NCBI GenBank assembly: GCA_050701115.1
Contig: JBOHER010000386.1
Span: forward strand, 1-54,224
Origin: JBOHER01 sp050701115
GTDB taxonomy: Bacteria; Actinomycetota; Actinomycetes; Mycobacteriales; Pseudonocardiaceae
Length of the DNA: 54,224 bases
Direction of reading: 5' to 3'
Both the position numbers and the translations under genes were made by a program. Below the pieces are notes generated by a model, which saw only the letters and a program-made list of their open reading frames with translations, did no database searches and was not told the DNA's origin. Every line of letters begins with the position of its first letter. Position 1 is the stretch's first letter. Below are positions 50,965 to 54,224 of this stretch, one piece after another.

Positions 50965-53196
50965 TCACGGGATGTGCGCGTAGAGCACGCTGTGCGCGAT
51001 CTCGGTGCCGCGGGAGGACAGGCGCAGGATCGCCGACTGGTCGCCCGATCCGCCCGCGCGCAGCTGAGTCGCGGTGACCCTGACCCGCACGGTGCCGGAC
51101 GCGGGCACGACCACGTTCTTGGGCGCCTTGAAGCGCACCCCGGATCCGACGACGGTGTCGATGTCCAGCGACACGGTCTGCCGCTTGCCGGTCAGGCTGG
51201 ACAGCTGGATGACCGCCGAACTCTTCCTGGCGCCGACCAGCGTGCCGAACGAGGTGCTGACCGGACCGACGGCGACCTTGGCGTCAACCGCACCGAGCAG
51301 GTCGGCCAGGCCCGCGCCCGCCACATTCACGTCGGATTCCTCGGTCGAGGGGTCGGTGTACCGGGTGGGCACCCCATCGGAGGCGGTGTTGACCACGGCG
51401 GAACGCACCTGCTCGGCGGTCCAGTCGGGGTGCGCGGCCCGCAGCACTGCCGCCATCCCGGCCAGATGCGGGGATGCCATCGACGTGCCCTGCATGAATG
51501 TCCAGCAGTCGCTCACGTCCGCACCGCAATGGCTCACCGGGATGCTGGAGAGCACGTTCACGCCGGGCGCGACGACGTCGGGCTTGGCCCGGCGGGCGGT
51601 ATCGGGTGATGGACCCTGGCTGGAGAATCCGGCCATGATGTTGTCGTTATCGGTGCGGAAGTAGGACAGCTCCGCACCGATCGTCGCCGGCTGTCCGTCG
51701 GCGGCGACCAGACCGTCGGCATCGCCGAGGCCGACCAAGTACGCCGGAATGGTCGGCGCGGGCTGGACGGACGGGTCGATACCCATCGAGATCGGATCGC
51801 CTGCCACGTTGTTGACCACCACGGTGGCGACCGCTCCCGAGTCCTCGGCGTTGCGGATCTTGGTCGAGAAGCTGCACGCACCGCGGGAGACCACGGCGAT
51901 CTTTCCGTCGAGGCTGTCCGCAGGAAGGGTGGCGCACGCGTCACCGAGTCCGTTGGTGGGTCCGGTGACCACCCCTAGCGGCGCGATCAGCGGGCCCTCG
52001 ACCACGGCGAAGTCGCCGGTGGCCGAGCTGTACCTGATATCGCCCACGGTGATCGGTGCGCCGACGAAGTGGCCGACGGTGGACGCACCCGCGGTCAGGC
52101 CGCGCTCGGCCACCCCTGGCGATTGAACGGTGGAGTGGCCCGGGCCGCTGTTGCCCGCCGCGATGGCGGAGACCAGGTTGGCTTTGTCCAGGTTGTCCAC
52201 GGCCCGAGCCAGCAGGTCCGGACCTGGGCCGATCGGCCCGCCGAGGCTCATGTTGATCACATCCATGCCGTCGGTATAGGCCTCTTCCATCGCCTCGAGC
52301 AGGTCAGCGTCGGTCACATCGGCCACCTCGCCTGGAAAGACGTTGTAGTTGCCGACCTTGGCGAACGGAGCGACTCCAGAAACCTGGTACGGCACTTCTG
52401 CTCCCCGGACGCCTGCCGGGGTGTCCAGATTGCACGCCACGGTCCCCGCCACGTGCGTGCCGTGTGAGCCGATGGCCTCTGGGGTGAGGGATGCGTCGCT
52501 GTTGAACACCTTCGCCACGATCACCTTGTTGTTGGTGAACCGGGTGTCGCCAAGTTGTTCGGTGGCCGGGTAGCCCGCGTCGTCGAAGCACGGGTGGTCG
52601 TTGTCGATACCGCTGTCGATCACGCCGACCTTGATGCCCTTGCCCGCGTTGGCGGGGCCGCCGACCCGGGCGCTCTGCCACGCCTCGACCGCCCTGATCA
52701 AGTTGAGGTCGGGGTCGGCCTCGTCGAGCAGCCGGTAGGACTTGGTGGGCCGCACGGCGGCGACGCCGGGAGCCGAACGCAGTGTCTCGATGTTGGTGCC
52801 GTTGAGGTCGACGGCAACCGCGTTGAGCGCGATGTCGAACTGCTGGGTGACCTTGGCGCGCTGCGCCTTCCCACTCAGCCAGGATCGGAACTCGCTGCGG
52901 TTGGCGGCCAGCTTGGCGCGTTCCGATTTCACCGCATCGGCTCGGAAGTTGAGCTTCGCACCGTGCTCCGGCACGCTCCGGTCGTTGGTCGCGAGCGGGT
53001 CGCCCTCGAAGACGACGATCGCGCTGTCGGTGTCGGCCGACGCGATCGCCGTGGTGCTGTCATTGGCGGGGTTGCCGCCGGTGGCCGGACCGCCGGGTGC
53101 GGCGATCGCGGTGGGCAGGGACAGGCCGACGCAGGCGGCGGCGGTTGCCGCGATCGTCACGCCGACCAACGCCCTGCGGGCACGGTGTGAGCTCAC
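50965..53196 (-). CDS. Secreted subtilisin-family (S8) serine protease with PA domain
   Basis: 743 residues from GTG 53196, where GGAGG lies 5 nt upstream; a longer frame to 53250 lacks a ribosome site. Signal peptide: basic HRARR then hydrophobic ALVGVTIAATAAACVGLSL, cleaved after AIA-AP. An I9-type propeptide spans about 55-150. Catalytic Asp194 (GVIDSGIDNDHP), His245 (GSHGTHVAGT), oxyanion Asn349 (AAGNSGPG) and Ser572 (GTSMASPHLAG) are intact. A protease-associated domain (about 420-500) is inserted between the oxyanion residue and serine, and a beta-sandwich C-terminal domain follows. It is an extracellular protease. Confidence 0.93.
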   Translation of the reverse strand: MSSHRARRALVGVTIAATAAACVGLSLPTAIAAPGGPATGGNPANDSTTAIASADTDSAIVVFEGDPLATNDRSVPEHGAKLNFRADAVKSERAKLAANRSEFRSWLSGKAQRAKVTQQFDIALNAVAVDLNGTNIETLRSAPGVAAVRPTKSYRLLDEADPDLNLIRAVEAWQSARVGGPANAGKGIKVGVIDSGIDNDHPCFDDAGYPATEQLGDTRFTNNKVIVAKVFNSDASLTPEAIGSHGTHVAGTVACNLDTPAGVRGAEVPYQVSGVAPFAKVGNYNVFPGEVADVTDADLLEAMEEAYTDGMDVINMSLGGPIGPGPDLLARAVDNLDKANLVSAIAAGNSGPGHSTVQSPGVAERGLTAGASTVGHFVGAPITVGDIRYSSATGDFAVVEGPLIAPLGVVTGPTNGLGDACATLPADSLDGKIAVVSRGACSFSTKIRNAEDSGAVATVVVNNVAGDPISMGIDPSVQPAPTIPAYLVGLGDADGLVAADGQPATIGAELSYFRTDNDNIMAGFSSQGPSPDTARRAKPDVVAPGVNVLSSIPVSHCGADVSDCWTFMQGTSMASPHLAGMAAVLRAAHPDWTAEQVRSAVVNTASDGVPTRYTDPSTEESDVNVAGAGLADLLGAVDAKVAVGPVSTSFGTLVGARKSSAVIQLSSLTGKRQTVSLDIDTVVGSGVRFKAPKNVVVPASGTVRVRVTATQLRAGGSGDQSAILRLSSRGTEIAHSVLYAHIP

Positions 53197-53365
53197 CAAT
53201 CCTCCAGATGCAGGGAAACGACGAATACGTTGTGTGCACAGGGCGGTCACCCTGCATCACCAACTAGCGGGACATTAATCCACTATCGGGTGATCTGGTA
53301 TGGACGAAAGTCGGATATCGATGGCCGTGATCGCAGGACTACGAACCCAGTAGGCTCCGTGTCTT

Positions 53366-54184
53366 ATGAGGAGGACGATGGCCATCCGTGGAGATCGCCG
53401 AGGGACATCCCGGGTGTCCCTGGACGACTGGGCGATGCTGGCACTCGCGATCGCATCGCTCGCCCTGCTCAGCTATGTGATGTTCTTCGATACCAGCGAA
53501 TCAACCGAGCGCTGGGTGTTCATTGTGGACACCGCGATCTGCGGTGTGTTCTTCATCGAGTTCCTGTGGCGCTGGCGTGCGGCCGGGTGGGAACGCCGCT
53601 TTCCACTGCGCAACTGGTACGAGATCCTCGGCATGATCCCGATCGCGCATCCGGCGCTGCGGGGGTTCCGGCTGCTGCGAATCGTGGTGATCGTGTTCCG
53701 GATCGTGCGCGCCGCGGACCGGGCATTCGGCGAGCGGTTCACCTATCGGCTGGTCGAACGACTGTCGGAGCCGATCGTGCTGGCCATCAAGAAGCCGATC
53801 ACGCTGGCCGTGATGGACGAAGTCGTGAAGGTAGTAGAGACCGGGAACTATCCGCAGAACATCGCGCGCTCGCTTGGCGAGAACAGCGAGGAGTTGCGCG
53901 AGATCATCACCGAGAAGGTGAAGGCCGACCGACAGGCCGGGCGGATCAAGCTGGTTCCCTTCCACGACGAACTCGTAGGGTCGGTGGTGGATACCGCGCT
54001 GCGGGTGGTCCTCGAGGTGCTCACCGACCCGCGAATCGACTCGTTCTTCGCGCACGTCGTCCGCGAGAACCGGGAGCAGATCCGCCGCGCGGTACAACTG
54101 GGCCTGCACGAACAACCCGCGGATGACGCCCGCCTCGCCAAAGAGATCCGAGAGCTCCCTGCACCCCCACAACGGTTCAGCTGA
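53366..54184 (+). CDS. Voltage-sensor-like membrane protein without a pore domain
   Basis: 272 residues from ATG 53366; ATG 53378, preceded by AGGAGG, is an alternative. Four membrane helices lie within residues 15-115, including WVFIVDTAICGVFFIEFLWRW (S2-like, with acidic residues) and RGFRLLRIVVIVFRIVRAADR, an S4-like helix with Arg at three-residue spacing. No pore loop or filter is seen; a 150-residue cytoplasmic, charged helical region follows. Annotation as an ion transporter is common for relatives, but this looks like an isolated voltage-sensor module. It has no clear link to its neighbours. Confidence 0.7.
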   Translation: MRRTMAIRGDRRGTSRVSLDDWAMLALAIASLALLSYVMFFDTSESTERWVFIVDTAICGVFFIEFLWRWRAAGWERRFPLRNWYEILGMIPIAHPALRGFRLLRIVVIVFRIVRAADRAFGERFTYRLVERLSEPIVLAIKKPITLAVMDEVVKVVETGNYPQNIARSLGENSEELREIITEKVKADRQAGRIKLVPFHDELVGSVVDTALRVVLEVLTDPRIDSFFAHVVRENREQIRRAVQLGLHEQPADDARLAKEIRELPAPPQRFS

Positions 54185-54193
54185 CCCCGCACC

Positions 54194-54224
54194 CTCGTGC
54201 GTGAATGTTGTTGCATGGGCAACC
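54194..54224. repeat. Left part of a third CTCGTGAGTG-family palindrome, cut by window edge
   Basis: CTCGTGCGTGAATGTTGTTG starts 10 nt after the stop of the voltage-sensor gene. It matches the family terminus with one change (C for A). GTTGC and GCAAC at the visible right end can pair as the inner stem. The right arm is outside the window. Confidence 0.6.

Noticed and set aside
53400..53420. GGGACA...TGTCCC inverted repeat near the start of the voltage-sensor gene
   Set aside because: It lacks the GGGACT-WW core, is inside coding sequence, and is explained by GC-rich codon use.

Overview
The window is about 54 kb of GC-rich chromosome with dense, often overlapping genes, many GTG starts and purine-rich Shine-Dalgarno sites. 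A complete six-gene mce operon with two YrbE permeases, a DosR/DosS-type two-component system, the glpD-tetR-AGPS-diacylglycerol kinase order known from Mycobacterium tuberculosis (Rv2249c-Rv2252), and the pruC-pruA-pruB proline catabolic arrangement (Rv1186c-Rv1188) point to an actinomycete. A Pseudonocardiaceae-like member is my best inference. It looks like core or near-core chromosome: I found no rRNA, tRNA, IS element, prophage or CRISPR array.

Layout. 1-8.4 kb: a 4CL-type acyl-CoA ligase cut by the left edge, a PhzF-fold protein, an unknown protein, a Baeyer-Villiger-type flavin monooxygenase, a fused FAD/Fe-S oxidase whose leader holds a 21-bp tandem repeat array, and a PPOX-type split-barrel protein. 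8.5-13.8 kb: proline catabolism (PucR-type regulator divergent from pruA-pruB), an IscA/HesB-like protein and an SRPBCC protein. 14-15.6 kb: a long-chain acyl-CoA synthetase gene broken by an internal deletion and frameshift. 15.7-16.8 kb: a membrane acyltransferase. 16.9-20.9 kb: a DosR/DosS-like redox or oxygen-sensing module made of a split-barrel protein, a TetR, the response regulator, the GAF kinase and a free-standing ANTAR protein, with two DosR-box-like palindromes before the first and last transcription units. 20.9-29.9 kb (minus strand): the mce lipid importer operon. 30-36 kb (minus strand): two acyl-CoA dehydrogenases, a short-chain 3-hydroxyacyl-CoA dehydrogenase, a MaoC-type hydratase, an SRPBCC protein and an SCP-x-type thiolase, with a divergent TetR. 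37-40.7 kb: a DUF445 membrane protein, an SDR with a small coupled ORF, and a second PucR-type regulator. 40.8-46.8 kb: glpD, TetR, AGPS-like flavoprotein, diacylglycerol kinase and a double TetR. 46.9-54.2 kb: a motif-repeat membrane protein, CstA with a coupled Cys-Cys protein, an unknown protein, a secreted subtilase and a voltage-sensor-like membrane protein.

How it fits together. The mce importer and the adjacent beta-oxidation set plausibly bring in and shorten a bulky or branched lipid; this is inferred from gene families and adjacency. The DosRS-like module carries its own candidate DosR boxes, so it is probably autoregulated and may drive an ANTAR antitermination factor. A recurring 46-nt palindromic element with CTCGTGAGTG termini sits exactly at gene 3' ends (three copies, one cut by the window edge), and a separate 26-bp perfect palindrome shares a 20-mer with a site 28 kb away.
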